Translations under genes and position numbers: made by a program
Assembly: GCA_022496205.1 (NCBI GenBank)
Contig: WTXD01000005.1
Location: 1-64,000, forward strand
DNA: 64,000 nt
Direction: 5' to 3'
DNA from: Gloeopeniophorella convolvens
Taxonomy: Eukaryota; Basidiomycota; Agaricomycetes; Russulales
The notes under the pieces: generated by a model
What the model was told of the DNA's origin: nothing
Database searches by the model: none
The model's input: only the letters and a program-made list of their open reading frames with translations
Part shown: one piece after another, positions 44,890-56,906 of the stretch
Layout of the letters: each line of letters opens with the position of its first letter
How positions within the stretch are numbered: the first letter of the stretch is position 1

Positions 44890-45712
44890 TCACCCCTTGG
44901 CAGCGAGGTACTCCCTCAGTCGCCGCGCAAGGCGCTTGGCGGCAACCTCGAGCGCCTCGTCACGCGTGCGCTCGACTTCTGCGACGGTGCGGCGCGAAGG
45001 CCCGATGACGCCCACACGGCGCGGGGCAAATGTGACGCTATAGCCGCGCAAGTCGCCGTCGAGACGGGCACGGAGGAGGTCCTCGAGGCGGGCGCGAGGC
45101 TGCGAAAGGTCAAAGAGGTCGCGGAAGGCCTCGGGCTGACCGAGATGCAGCTCGGTATCGTCCGCCCAGACGTCGTCGCGCACTTTGAGCGCGATGAAGA
45201 GGTCGAGCACAGCGGTTTCGCGCGAGCGTGCGGAGGGGGTGCATGTGTCTACGGGAGCGTCGGAAGTGAGCGGGAATGGGTCGGAGGTGTAAGGGGAGCG
45301 GATGAGTGAGGTATAGGAAGGGAGGTAGGTGGAGCGCAGAACGTGCATGCAGGCTGCCAAGGCGCATGTCAGCGGTCTACTAGGAACTCAGATAGCGGGC
45401 GCTGTACTGACCTATGTAAAAGGCGCGGTTGACGAGACGCAGTGAGGTGCTGAGCCAGTAGAGCGTCTTGCGCTGACGCTCGAGCTTGCCATAGTCCTTG
45501 TCCGGGGCCTGTGGGAACGTGCGGTGCACTATGTGGAGGAGGAGGTGCGGGGGGAAGGTCGCAAGAGATGGACGAGCGCGGGGGGCGGAGAAAGGGGGCG
45601 GGTGGACAGGAACGGGGAGGGGCACAAAGCTGGGACGCACGGCCGGGGAGGGCGAGCTGTAGGGCGGAGGAGGAGGGAGCATTGCCTGAGCCTTTTCGTC
45701 GACGACGACCAT
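44890..45712 (-). CDS. F-box-like protein, about 254 aa
   Basis: Start ATG at 45712 (MVVVDEKAQAMLPPPPPY), one intron at complement(45354..45411), stop at 44890-44892. After a Pro-rich leader, LATFPPHLLLHIVHRTFP resembles the start of an F-box (LPxELLxxI), followed by LYWLSTSLRLVNRAFYIACM as its second half. The rest (VLDLFIALKVRDDVWADDTE, a LARRLREYL helix at the end) is unassigned. An F-box would link a substrate to the SCF ubiquitin ligase; this is inference from a weak motif. The gene is convergent with the RRM gene; 157 bp separate their ends. Confidence 0.65.
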
Positions 45713-46227
45713 GGCGGACGCCCGTGTGGCCTGCGCCGGTTATAAGTAGGTCAGCGAGCTGCAACGCTTCTCTGCGCCTAAATAGAGGCGAAGGAACAGG
45801 GAATGATGCTGCGCTTTCGGCCACGAGGTATCAGATGTTCCGGTGCTGATTCGCAGGGGACGGGATCCGCAGCAGGCGATGGTGTGAATGTTCTGGGATC
45901 CTACAGAACTGACTGGGGAGAGGGTGAGGAGGATATGTATATACGACTTGGAGCGTCGAGGAGTCGGGTGACTCTGGCCAGCTCTGGCCAGGCCAGACAG
46001 ATGCTCTCATGATATGTTATCCCATGATATGAACGTTATCCCGATATCCCGCGTGCCAAGAGTGTAGCGAGAGTGGCCGGGGTCTGTAGCAAGGAGCGGA
46101 CCCCGAGAGCAGGGCAGCTTGCCCATCTGTGCCCAACAGGCAAAGCGAGGAAAGCGGAACCGCGAGCCAACGCAGCAGCACTGCAGCAGCTCGCCATCGC
46201 GACCATTCGACCCGTACATCTGTCCAC

Positions 46228-48153
46228 ATGGGCCCTCCGAGGAGTCACAGGCGTGTTCCAAAGGCGCCCCTCCCACGTATGTCCCTTTCCTCCCCTTCCT
46301 CGCCCCCGCCCCACACCAGCAACAAACACTCCGGCTGAGATGCTGATCGCGCAAACGTGCTTTCAGTGCGCTCTCGCACAACCCGCTCAAGCAAGTCAAA
46401 GGCCAGTCTCTTTTCTCTATCTTTCCTTTCATTTCCCGTCTCATTCCCACTTTCCCGCTTTTTCTCGCCCTCGCCCCGCCCAACCCCGCCCAACCCGCAC
46501 CGCCTCACGTGCCTCCCCTCCGCCCTTGCCCTTTGTCTCCCTGGCTCATATCCCCGCCCTCGCTTTCCTCCCACAGCTCCTTTCAGATCCAGAAGCCAAC
46601 ACACAACTCCTCACAGAACAGCTCCGACAACTCGGCCTTTACGCTGCTGACACCACCGGCGACGGCAACTGTCTCTTTCGCGCTCTCTCCGACCAGCTCT
46701 TTGGCACAGAGTCACGCCATCTCCAGCTGCGTAAGGACATCTGTGACTGGATACAGACCTACAGTCTCCGCTATGCCCCCTTTGTCGATGACGAGCGAGG
46801 ACTCGACGTTCACCTTTCCCTTATGCGCCAGCCAGGTATGCCCCACTTTGTTCTATTCTTAGATCATCCAAGCGCCCGCCCGCTCACCAGCGCTGCTTAT
46901 TCCCGCAGCCACTTACGGCGGTCACCTCGAGCTCTCTGCATTTGCCCACATGAAGCGCTGCAACGTCAAGGTCATCCAACCCGGCCTCGTCTACCTCATC
47001 GAATGGGCAGCCGGCTGGGACCCCGCCACGATGAAGGAGACGCCTGCCTCGTCCTCCTCATCTTCACTCGCTACCACTCTTATCGAGCGGGAACCCGTCA
47101 TAAACGATCGCTCGCGGCGCGCAGCACGTCGCGAGAGCAGGAAAGCGGCCCTGGACAAGGCGAACGCGGGAAAGGCGGCGATCGAACGCGCAGATGATGA
47201 TGACGACGACGACGAGAGCCCAGATACACCGACAGTCTACGTCGCGTACGTCTCTCCTTTTTGCCTGTCCTTCACTTTATCCTCACGCTCCCATCATCCT
47301 TAGATACCATGACTGGGAGCACTTTTCCTCGATCCGCAACTTGCGTGGGCCCCACGCTGGTCTTCCAAACGTGCAAGAGCTGCCTGGGACGAGCGCATCA
47401 CCTGAGCTCCCGCCAACGCCCAAGACTCCCTCCAAACCCAACAGCAAAGCGCATACACGCACGCGCTCGGGGTCCGCGGCAACTACCAAGCTTCCTGCGG
47501 TGCCTGTCTCTGCGCCAAAGCCGCTCTCGCGCCCGCGGCGTAGCTCGCGCACATTGCGTCCCGCCTCTGTTGTGGCGCCCACGACCCCCGCACCGACCCC
47601 GGCCGATATCCCCTTGCCCAGCTCGCGCTCCGCGTCCCCGTCCGCATCTGCAATGTCACCCGCCGCCGTGGCACTGCGCACGCGCGGCGAGCGCGAGCAC
47701 CGTTCTCCGAAGCGCTCCTTCGACGAGTCCTCTGGTTCATCCGAGGCATCCGCCGCAGCCGCACCAAAGCGCACGCGCCGCGGGACGGTGCGCGGGCTTG
47801 CAGACCTGGTGCGGGACGCCGATATGGAAGATGGGGACGGCGATGCGGATGAGGAAGGAGACGCGGAAGGGGACACGCCTGCGCTGAGCGAAACGGGCTC
47901 GCTCAGCCCCATTTCTTCGCCATCGCCGTCGCCGTCCCCGCCGCCAGCACCGCCCCCGGTGCAGATGACGAAGCGCCAGCGCAAGGCGGCGGGGCTGCCA
48001 AAGCACGGCCGGGGCGCAGGGAAGATCGTCATCCCCGGTGGGCGGTTCCGTGCTACTACTGCGGAGGTGGGCGCAGGCGAGGCAGAGGGTGAGTGGACGC
48101 GGAACGGGACGGGGCGCGTGGACGTGCGTGGGTTCCGTGAGCTGCGGATCTAG
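46228..48153 (+). CDS. OTU-family cysteine protease (deubiquitinase, OTUD3-like)
   Basis: The OTU core begins at about 46600: LLTEQLRQLGLYAADTTGDG, then NCLFRALSDQLFG with the catalytic Cys in DGNC. Next are RKDICDWIQ, DVHLSLMRQPG, intron 46836-46908, TYGGHLELSAFAHMKRCNV, and, after intron 47246-47303, YHDWEHFSSIR with the catalytic His. Asp/Cys/His positions fit the family. The long C-terminus is acidic then Ser/Pro-rich, with a basic patch (PKRTRRGTVRGL) and a conserved-looking tail (TKRQRKAAGLPKHGRG). The first exon and the intron before 46580 are uncertain: the ATG at 46228 (MGPPRSHRRVPKAPLPR) is my best guess. Role: removes ubiquitin from protein substrates. Confidence 0.85.
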
Positions 48154-49778
48154 CGCCGCGCGGCAGCGCCTCCCGTCCTTTTGCTCCTGGTTTCCCTGTT
48201 CACTTGGACACGCATGCACGCATCTCGATACCCCCCGCACGCATCTGCATCTATCCCTCACGACACGACACACGACCCCGCATCACGACTGCCCACCCTG
48301 TGTATATCAGCGCGCAATTCCTCGCGCTCCAGTTCTTGTTTCCTCTTTTCTCTTTTTTTTTTTGCTTCTTCTGTGTATTTTAGAGGTGAGAACATCCGCA
48401 CGCATACATACATAGTACGTACAGGCAGACATACAGCAGGCAGAGACAGACAGGCACACAATCTGATGGCACAATAGCAGTAGTATTTATGTATTGGGTA
48501 TTTGGCGGGGGGCGCGTTGCGCTCGCTGGGACTGGCGTGTACAATCTATAATCTCTTACATACGCAATCTGGTGCTCGCAGGCTAAGCCTCCAGCGCTGA
48601 GATCTCGATGCCCGGAGGTCAATCGAAATTCGTTCATGATCCTGCAATACTCTGAGTGATCGTCTGCTGCGTCACTGGTCATTCAGAGATGTCTGCTACT
48701 AGGGAGGACGCCGTCCCGTCTGCCAAGCAGAAAGATCATGCGAGGTCGTGCACGATCTGCCACGGACGTGGGAAGCCAGCGAGCGGTGAGACATCCAACG
48801 AGCAGCGGGCAAACCCAGAGAGCAGGCATAAATCGCTTGATCGTCCTAGAACCTACAATGACCTTGAATATCTTGCGTATATTCGCCTGAGTGCTGGCTC
48901 CTTCAATATCCTGGGTCGCGGGATTTTGACCTTGAAAGATCGACCGCCGGCGGTGTGTGCAAGATGGAGTAGAGCAAGACTGAGCGAGGCCGCTAACACT
49001 GCTGGCACTCGGCTAGCACGGGGTTTCAGACCATTTGGTTCCGCTCGGACCTGCTCGGACCCAAGGAGGCATTCTATCATGCGATCGACCGGTCCGAGCC
49101 TCAACTGTTCGCTCAATATCCTCCACCATCCCGTGGGCAATGTGGTCAAGACATGGCAAGGGGATGTTAGTGTCGAACCGTTCCCTGCGCAATTAGAAAT
49201 CGTGCCCGGTCCTGTGACAGCAAATTGAACAGGGGGCTGTAAAGTCCCAATCGCTGTATTGATGGCGATTCGGCAGAGGATGTCGTCAAGATGTCGTAGT
49301 TTGGTGGATCAAAAGAGCACGTACGTTTCACTTTAGCACCTGGAAATCCCTAGCATGACCTGAACTCCTTCGTCACCCTTGCAATGCTAGAGAGATGATG
49401 GTCACGGAACTCGAGACCGATTTTCGTCGCTGACAGGTCTCCGTTCGCTGGGTTCCTACGATGTGTTGGCTATGCTGATTTAAACGGTCCGGTGTTCGTA
49501 ATGGTGTGGTCCCGCCAGGTACTTACTGACTGTTCGTTGCATGTAGTCTCTGGGAGATGCTCGGAATTAGTCACGGGCACTGCCCGACAGCGCTCGACGG
49601 GCACGAGAGTGGCACGAGGCCCCGGCACTCGTGAGAACGACGGCGTCACCTGGCTTCACTAAGTACTACCGGCCCCATCGTCCTTGGCACGACCAACACC
49701 GGTATATCGTCACTATACCAACAGTGCAGTCGTACACGCGGCGACTCTACGAGCATACGCAACATCCAGTTGGGTACC
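48154..49778. other. Intergenic region; one unsupported ORF
   Basis: It starts with the 3' region of the OTU gene. A 190-codon plus-strand ORF at 48656-49228 contains CTICHGRGKP but no recognisable fold, and shows no splice structure linking it to neighbours. I do not call it a gene. The last 150 bp before 49779 would hold the NLR promoter. Confidence 0.4.
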
Positions 49779-52700
49779 ATGTACCTCACCCCCGGCACCG
49801 AACCCCAAGATACCGGTACCACATCGAGATCATGGCGGGACAAGCTCATACCTTCTGGGTTCCGCGGTCGGCGCGATCGCGCGGCCTCTGTCACGTCGAC
49901 GCCTAGCCAGACGGCGTCGGTGAGCGACAGTGAGTATTCACCCCTCTGCGTGTATTGGCTCAGTGGTAAGGCTCAATGCTGTATGCCCAGCTGACCTCAC
50001 ACGTGAGGTGCGCGAGATGCCGGGAGTGAAGGGGGAGGCAACCATCAGCGTCTTTGAGACGACCATCGCGGTGCTCAAGGAGGCGGCCGAGATTGCGCAG
50101 AATATCCCGTATATCAAGGCAGTCTCGGGAGTCATTCTGCACATCGTGAAGATAAAGAGTGTGCGTTCCGGTCGTATATTTCTATTATTCAGGGCGCTGA
50201 TTCTGTACGCGTTACCAGGAAGTTGACATGTACCGCGACGTGTGGGAGGAGACAATGTACAACGTTCACAAACTGGCGGTTCTCTTGCGTGACTTTGGCA
50301 AGTCGTGCGAGCGCCATGGACTCCTAAAGGACGATATGTTTCCCCAGCCTTTCATCCAGTATTTCAAGGACCTTAAGACGTGAGTGAGGGCATCTAATCG
50401 ACGAACCTTTTGACAACGATCCCGTAGCGAGTTTGACAAGCTCTTCGAAGTCCTGTCTCAGTGCCGCGGCAAGACGCGATTCGAACAGTTCAAGAAGGGG
50501 CTCAGCCGCGTCGATATGACGAAGGACATTCGACGGTGCGACGGCCAGATGCAGTGGATGCTCAAGCGATTCGACGTGAGTAATACGTCCTACCTTCCCG
50601 ATCACCGTCAGGTCTAATGCGGACTTGCAGTCCGCCGTGCTTTTTGATATCAGGATTTCTCAGTATATCGCAGAGCAGAGGATGAATGGATCGTCCACTG
50701 TCCCATCTATCACTGTCAATGGCGACGGTGGGAGGGATCAGCCGCCTTACACGGGGCCTCCACGCCTTGAGATGCCCATCCCCGTGCATTTTCCCGAGCC
50801 TCAATTGGACACCTTGTCTCTCCCGAAAGGCATGCACACGCGCTCAAAGTCCGCCGGATCCAACCCGATCAGCACGAGCCCTATAGGGTCCGTCGACAGC
50901 AGTCACGTTCCCCATTTTTCGCCGTCTGATACTGTTGCACAGAACAAATTCGGGCCCAACGAAGCCCCAGGTCTTCTTCGGTCGTGATGAACAGTTGGAA
51001 GCGATCGTCCAGAAGATAGTATCTCCTGAGGAGGATCGCCCAGCGCGCATCGCAATTTTGGGCAGCGGCGGTGTCGGAAAGACCGCCCTAGCTCATGCTG
51101 TGCTCACGCATGAGCAGATCAAGAAGCGCTTCCCCCGTACCCGTTATCTCATTCCATGCGAGTCGCTCAAGTCACGCGATGCGCTCGTCGTTGCGCTCGC
51201 CAATACTCTCGCGCTCCTCCAGCCTGGCACGACATCCGATGACTACCCCGCAGCCCTCGATCATCGGGTCCTTTCGGCGCTTAGCTCCGAAGAGTGCATC
51301 GTCTGCCTAGATGACTTCGAGGCTACATGGGACCAGGAAACTCCAACCAGGCTCGCCGTTGAGCATTTCCTCCGATCCATCACGGAGTTACCATCAGTCA
51401 TCGTCATTATTACCATGCGTGGCGACGAGAGGCCTCAAGGGACGCGGTGGACGCAGCCCAAGCTATCCCTTGGCAATTTCAGCCGCGAAGCCGCGAAGAG
51501 CACGTGGGAAGCTCTTGCGGGTTCGTGCGACCAGTGGGCTGAGCATCTCATCGATGCGGTCGAGTGCCTCCCTCTCGCTGTCACGCTGCTCGGGAGCCTC
51601 GCCGAAGTATCGACGTCGGAGATGCTTTGGGAGCGCTGGCAGAGCGAGAAGTTCGGGGTAGTTGAGAGTCTCGAGCGGTCCTTCGTGCTTTCGCTCGACA
51701 GTAGCCGCATGACGGATGATCCATCGTCGCGGAGGTTGCTCGGGCTCTTGAGCCTGTTGCCCGACGGCATTACCGCATTGCCGTCTCCTGAATTCCGGCG
51801 CGCATTTCCCGACATCCCCAACATCCCTCGCAGCCTCGACACACTACTCAAGTGCAGCCTCGCGGTGCGCACTTCAGACCGGCGCGTGCAGGTCAACTCG
51901 CTCGTGCAGCACTACTGCGAGAAGTACGAGCTATCGGACCCGAAGGACGCGGCTGCACTGAGGAACTACTACGTCGCGCTCGCGTCACATGGATACGACA
52001 ACCTCAGTGACGACCTGTTCAAGCACATGACGATGGAGATCAACAATATGGAGTCTGTGCTGCAGAAGGCGTTGACCTGGACCCCTCCCGAGAGGATCAC
52101 TCCCGTGATTGAAGCGATCATCGCGTATACGCAATTCTGCTCATACATCGGGAACTTCTCCGACAGAGTCATCACCCTCGCGACGAAGGTGCAGGGGCTC
52201 TCCAACGAAACCTTAGGAGACTGTCTCACGTCCTTAGGGTCTGTCTGTCTCAGCGATGACAGAGTCGAGGACGCCAAGAAGCACTTCGAGAAGGCGCTGG
52301 GGCACCACGCAGGGGCGAAGGACGTCATCGGCCAAGCCAACGACTATTGCCACCTCGGAGACATTTTTTATAGGGATGACAAAATGGAAGAGGCGCAGGA
52401 GCAGTACCGACTCGCCTACAACCTGAACCTCAACTCTCAGAGCACCTACGGCCAAGCCAACGCTCTAACTCATCTCGGAGATACCTACCGAAAGCTAGGA
52501 GACCTCTCCGAAGCGCACCAGTGCTACGCTCAGAGCCTCAAATTTCACGAGGATCACTCCGATCAGCTTGGCCAGGCCAACAGCCTGAAGGGGCTAGGAC
52601 ACGTCGCTCTCCGCATGGACGACATGAAGAAAGCTAGAGGGCACTTCGAACGCGCACTACGTCTGCACCAGATCGTAAACGACCTCGTGGGTCAGGCGAA

Positions 52701-53484
52701 CGACATCTCCAGTCTAGCGGAGATCCATCAGAGGTTGGACAACTTTGGAGACGCGGAGGGTGCATACGAGGACGCGTTGAAGCTGCATGAGAAGGCGAAG
52801 GATGACCTAGGGCGAGGGAACACCTTGAGCCATCTTGGGGACCTCTATCGGAAGCGGAACAAGCTCGCGGAGGCGGAAAATTGCTATAACAAAGCTATTG
52901 CGGCGCATCGAAAGGCCCTTGATAAGCTCGGCCAGGCCAACGATCTCAAAGGTCTCGGCGGCATATATCACAGACAAGGAGACACCCAAAAGGCGAAGGC
53001 CAAGTACGAGGACGCGCTAGTTTTATACGAGGACAGCCAAAACAGTTTGGGGAAGGCCAACTGCCAGAGATTCTTGGGTCGGATGTTCTATACCGAGAGG
53101 AATCTCGATAAAGCGGAGCAGATGTTCCAAGATGCTTACGAGAACTATAGGAAGGCCAACGAGAGCGTTGGTCAGGGGAACACCCTCGGTGATCGCGGGG
53201 ATGTGGAGAGGCGACGAGGTAATCTGCTCAGGGCGCAGGAGCTCTACAAAGAGGCGTTGGAGGCACACGGAAGAGCTGCGGACAAAGTAGGGCAGGGGAA
53301 CGACTACAAAGGGCTGGGAGTCGTGTACGAGAAGTTAGGAAAGTTGAAGGAGGCCAAGCAAATGGTAGAGAAGGCTAAGGAACTGCACGGGCAATCGGGG
53401 ACGGTAAAGAGTGAACGGCAGGACCAGGAACTCTTACAGAAGATCGCACAAAAGATGGAGAGGGCCAAAAGTAGGCGGAAGTAG
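49779..53484 (+). CDS. NLR-type protein: MLKL-like helical domain, NB-ARC, ten TPRs (about 1142 aa)
   Basis: Exons: 49779-49929, 49991-50160, 50219-50379, 50428-50575, 50631-50887, 50943-53484. All introns are GT-AG (48-61 bp) and the frame closes across each. Residues about 55-215 form an all-helical region (SVFETTIAVLKEAAEIAQNI, VWEETMYNVHKLAVLLRDFG, GQMQWMLKRFD) like the four-helix MLKL_NTD domain of basidiomycete NLRs, thought to execute membrane-directed cell death. The NB-ARC follows: FFGRDEQLEAIV, P-loop GSGGVGKT (about 336-343), Walker B CIVCLDDFE (about 414), and downstream PLAVTLLGSLA. Residues about 710-1115 are ten tandem 40-residue TPRs of the Kinesin-light-chain/GQAN type (LGQANxLxxLG...A..Y..AL). 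Such proteins are STAND ATPase sensors in fungal innate immunity or incompatibility. The linker intron 50888-50942 has a weak GTCCGT donor; if unused, the gene is frame-shifted. Confidence 0.88.
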
Positions 53485-53957
53485 CTCGGCCGGACCTTGA
53501 CTTTGTATACGTGTTACTCACGACCTATCTTGTACTTATTTACTCATACCGGCGCGCTGCTAAGATATCATGTATTTGCTAGATCATGTACAGCCTAGTC
53601 CATAGTGCGAGGAATCGAGGGCGGCAAGCGATTAGCGGTGCCAAATTGGTGCCGAAAGGAACGACTGTCTTCCACGATCGGCATGAGGTCAGCAACGGAG
53701 ACTACGAAAGGCAGTCATCTTACAATATACTTAGGGACCCTTGTACGCTGCATTGGGCCATTGGAATCCATACTACACTTGACCAAAACGCCCACTAGCT
53801 CGCCGACGCTCAGACTACACGGAATCGTGTTTTTATACCATCCGTAATCCAACAGAAGTACTATCCCGGCCCGCAATATACAAAGCAACCTAGCCTCGAG
53901 CGGCGATTAGCATACACTCGCTATATCAACCCAAGACCGCGCACCGCGCCATTTCCT

Positions 53958-56077
53958 ATGTCTTTATTGTCGACAAATCGCCCTCATCGCAAATCATTGC
54001 TCCCCAAGCCACACCTATCAGCCCGTATCAGTCCCAAGCGCACAGTTGCGATCGCTACCTCGAAGAACCTCAGGCGTGCTCCACCGCCGCTGTCTATCGC
54101 AGCGGACGCCCTACCTGCCAGTACCAGGTCCATTGCTCACCCTCGCACTCAGTATCCCGTAACGAACCGCCGGCCACCACCACCGGATTCTGGATCGCGG
54201 CGTGCGACGTCGCCCTCAAGGATACCGTCGCCGTCGGGACAGGCCACGTACGCAGCGCTTGGGCGCAGTGCAGAGTCTACAACACCAGTTGGTCCACATG
54301 CGATCAAGAAGCCAGAGGCACGGTATCCTGCGCCAGCGGCGTCAGTTGACATACACATAGATCGCATCAAAGCTCAGGAAGGGCGCACCAAATTCGACAT
54401 TCCCGTTTCTCATTCCGCCACGCGCGTCCCCGTACCACCCGCACGAGATCCCGCCAGGCGTCCCGCGTCGGTTGCTCTAGCGTCGTTTCCGCAGGCTGAG
54501 CATGCGCCCGTCGGAGGTGGTTCGCTACTCTTGCTCGCGCAGAGGCGACCTACGGTGACAAGTAGTGTCGGCGCAAAGGAGAACCGCCTCCCGGAGGTCC
54601 CGCTACCGCGCGTGCGCGTGCCCGCACCCCCAGTGGATGTTGTCACAGCTTTCTCCAGTAGGATGCTGACCCAGAGAACGCGCACAGCCTCTAGTGGGAA
54701 TCACTGGCCACATCCGTTGGTCGTCAAAAAGGCGCAGTATTCGGGCACTACGCGGTCTGAGCCACTTGATGTTGTTCCGGCGGAGGTTAACGTTCTCATC
54801 GGAGAAGTCGACCGGTTCGCGAAGGAGTGGACGGAGATGTTCGATATCTTGTACGATTACACCGAGGGCGATGAGAAACCCCAAATGGATGCGCCAACGC
54901 GCAACCACCCTCCTGCGGAGATCGCGGAAGCATCCCAAGATCCGGTCCCTAAGTCTTCTGCCAAGGTCAGTGCCGAATTGGGACGTCGGAGCGATGGCAC
55001 TGAAGGATGCACGGAACGTACGCATGGCCTCGGTAGCTCCGAGGAGCTGGAGGCCTTGCCTACGCCTGCGGCTTCGTCGACATCCGTCAACACGATACAA
55101 GCATCCTCAGGAAGCAGTGACCTAGATACAATCCAGTTCTCTGTAACACCTGCGAGTCTGAAGCGCTGGCAGCACAGAGATAACACCATGGTCAAGGATC
55201 CTCCTTCGCTGAGTGTTATGGCAAGCACATCTACGCTTTTCCGTCATCATTAGCTCACTTCCAACACTATATCAGGAAACGCCGGCCGCACCTTCGAGGT
55301 TGTCGGTTTCCGACACGTCCCCGGAGCGTGCCCATGAGGATCTGCGGAAGGCTGGGATTTTACGTAGTGCATCCTTGCAAGTGACGCCTCCCGCAGCGCG
55401 ATTCCTTCCTCTCCTTCCCGAGGTGAGCGTTCCATGACGTCATGGCTGACACGATTTGACAAAGGACATCACAGATCAACCAGTCGCCGATAATCTCTGG
55501 GTCGCATCTGGAGTTGACAAATGTCATGTTCACAAGACACAGAGAGGAGCTCACCAGGGTTCCGGAGTCGCCTTCAACACCTACCCATACTGGTGACCTA
55601 GTCCGGTGCAATACCGCGCGACGCTACCCACTCCCAGGTCCCGCAACTTCGGCCGACACATCTTCTCCAGCCCCTGCGACCACGTATCCACCATCCATGC
55701 CGATCTGGCAGACGTCTTCCCCGTCGTCACATGCCACTCCCACGCGGACCCTCAACGCACGCTCCCACGAATCCCCCTTGTCGCGCACCCCGATTTTGGC
55801 GGGTAACCCGATGCCGACGCGCTCGTCGTCCCTGCGCGGGCTTAGGGCCATCTTCAAACGCACGTCAGGGCTCGGAGGATCGCGCCAGCATGCAGAATCG
55901 CTGAAGGAGCGCATCGGAGAGCCACGTGTCGTCAGCCTTGGGAGCGTCAGCCTGAGTACGCTTCGTGATGCGGGTGTCGGGGCAGTCACCGCGCTACCGC
56001 CATCGCTACCTGTTGATCTAGCAGAGCGCACAGTGATGATGGGACCCCCGACGCGTAAAGGGACCGTTGAGTGGTAG
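53958..56077 (+). CDS. Large disordered Ser/Pro-rich protein, unknown
   Basis: The first exon is open from ATG at 53958 (MSLLSTNRPHRKSLLPKPH) to about 55240. A short intron seems to end near 55273, and a second (55421-55471, GTGAGC to CATCACAG) joins to the frame that ends at 56077 (TRKGTVEW). The protein is rich in Ser, Pro, Thr, Arg and Ala throughout. The only folded-looking part is near 54770-54860 (VPAEVNVLIGEVDRFAKEWT), a likely helix. Repeated basic SP/TP sites suggest phosphorylation, but that is a guess. I recognise no family. From 53485 to 53957 nothing but the intergenic region is visible. Confidence 0.6.
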
Positions 56078-56551
56078 GCTCAGTGGATGTCTTGTTCGTC
56101 GGAGCTTGAGTAATTTCGCAGTTCCAACGTTAACGCTCAGATGTGAGGTAACTGTATCAGCCTTGGAATCACCGATAATCGTGTATTGCAGACATACCCT
56201 TCTGGGTCCCGTAAATAACCTATAGACTGCCGAGCCTGGCGTTCGAAAGTACACGTTGGAAGTTGTGTTCATGATCTCAGATATAGCAGCACCTGTACGG
56301 CATCCATGAAGCCAAGCAGAGACAAGGTCATCAATTGTGCGGGACAAAAATAAGCTCGGTTGTGGCAATTGCAGCATTGTAAGCTCAACCCTCGGCAACA
56401 GCGCGGTGGACAGACCCAGAGCACATTCCTCCGGTAAGATCATCCAAATCTCGGCCAGACTCACGACCTCAAGGTCCAGACGGTTACGTCTCGAGATGAG
56501 CTCCATTTCGCGCAAAGTTCTGCGTTGGGAACGGGCCCGAGGGTGATCCAA
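56018..56551 (-). CDS. Possible small gene, convergent with the disordered-protein gene
   Basis: A 177-codon ORF (MDHPRARSQRRTLREMELIS) with a mixed, protein-like composition (VVSLAEIWMILPEECALGLS, TIDDLVSAWLHGC). A GT-AG intron may start after about 120 codons (GTATGTCTGC), which would end the overlap with the opposite gene. No family recognised. From 56552 to 56906 no other gene is seen. Confidence 0.35.
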   Translation of the reverse strand: MDHPRARSQRRTLREMELISRRNRLDLEVVSLAEIWMILPEECALGLSTALLPRVELTMLQLPQPSLFLSRTIDDLVSAWLHGCRTGAAISEIMNTTSNVYFRTPGSAVYRLFTGPRRVCLQYTIIGDSKADTVTSHLSVNVGTAKLLKLRRTRHPLSLPLNGPFTRRGSHHHCALC

Positions 56552-56906
56552 TCTAAACCTATTCGATTGTCAGCATCGTGGTACTACTCGCGAGGCAGGT
56601 TTAGGGAAAATTGGCACAAAAAAACTTGGTTTTATGACTTGTTCGTGTGAAAGAGCGCAGGCGGAGACTGGTTTAGAGAAGTTATGTTTTCAAGTCCATA
56701 GTCGAAGATGCCAGCTCCAACTCGCGCCCGCTGGATTTAGATGACATAATCATTTCGGAAGTCCGAATACACACGTGACAACATTCGTTCCGTTCGGCGG
56801 ATGCGACGACTTCGGCGCGTGCCAGTGCGCGTCTGAGCTTGCCACCTCAGCTCCCCTTCGATTTCAGTTAGTACTGGCCCCAAATTCAATCGAAGCGAAA
56901 ACTGAC

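Noticed and set aside
48656..49228. 190-codon ORF with CTICHGRGKP as a zinc-binding protein
   Set aside because: Only one CxxC-like pair, no partner cysteines, no splice structure and no family resemblance.
49960..49995. tRNA-like string GGCTCAGTGGTAAGGCTC
   Set aside because: No acceptor stem, anticodon arm or T-loop could be built around it, and it falls inside an NLR intron.
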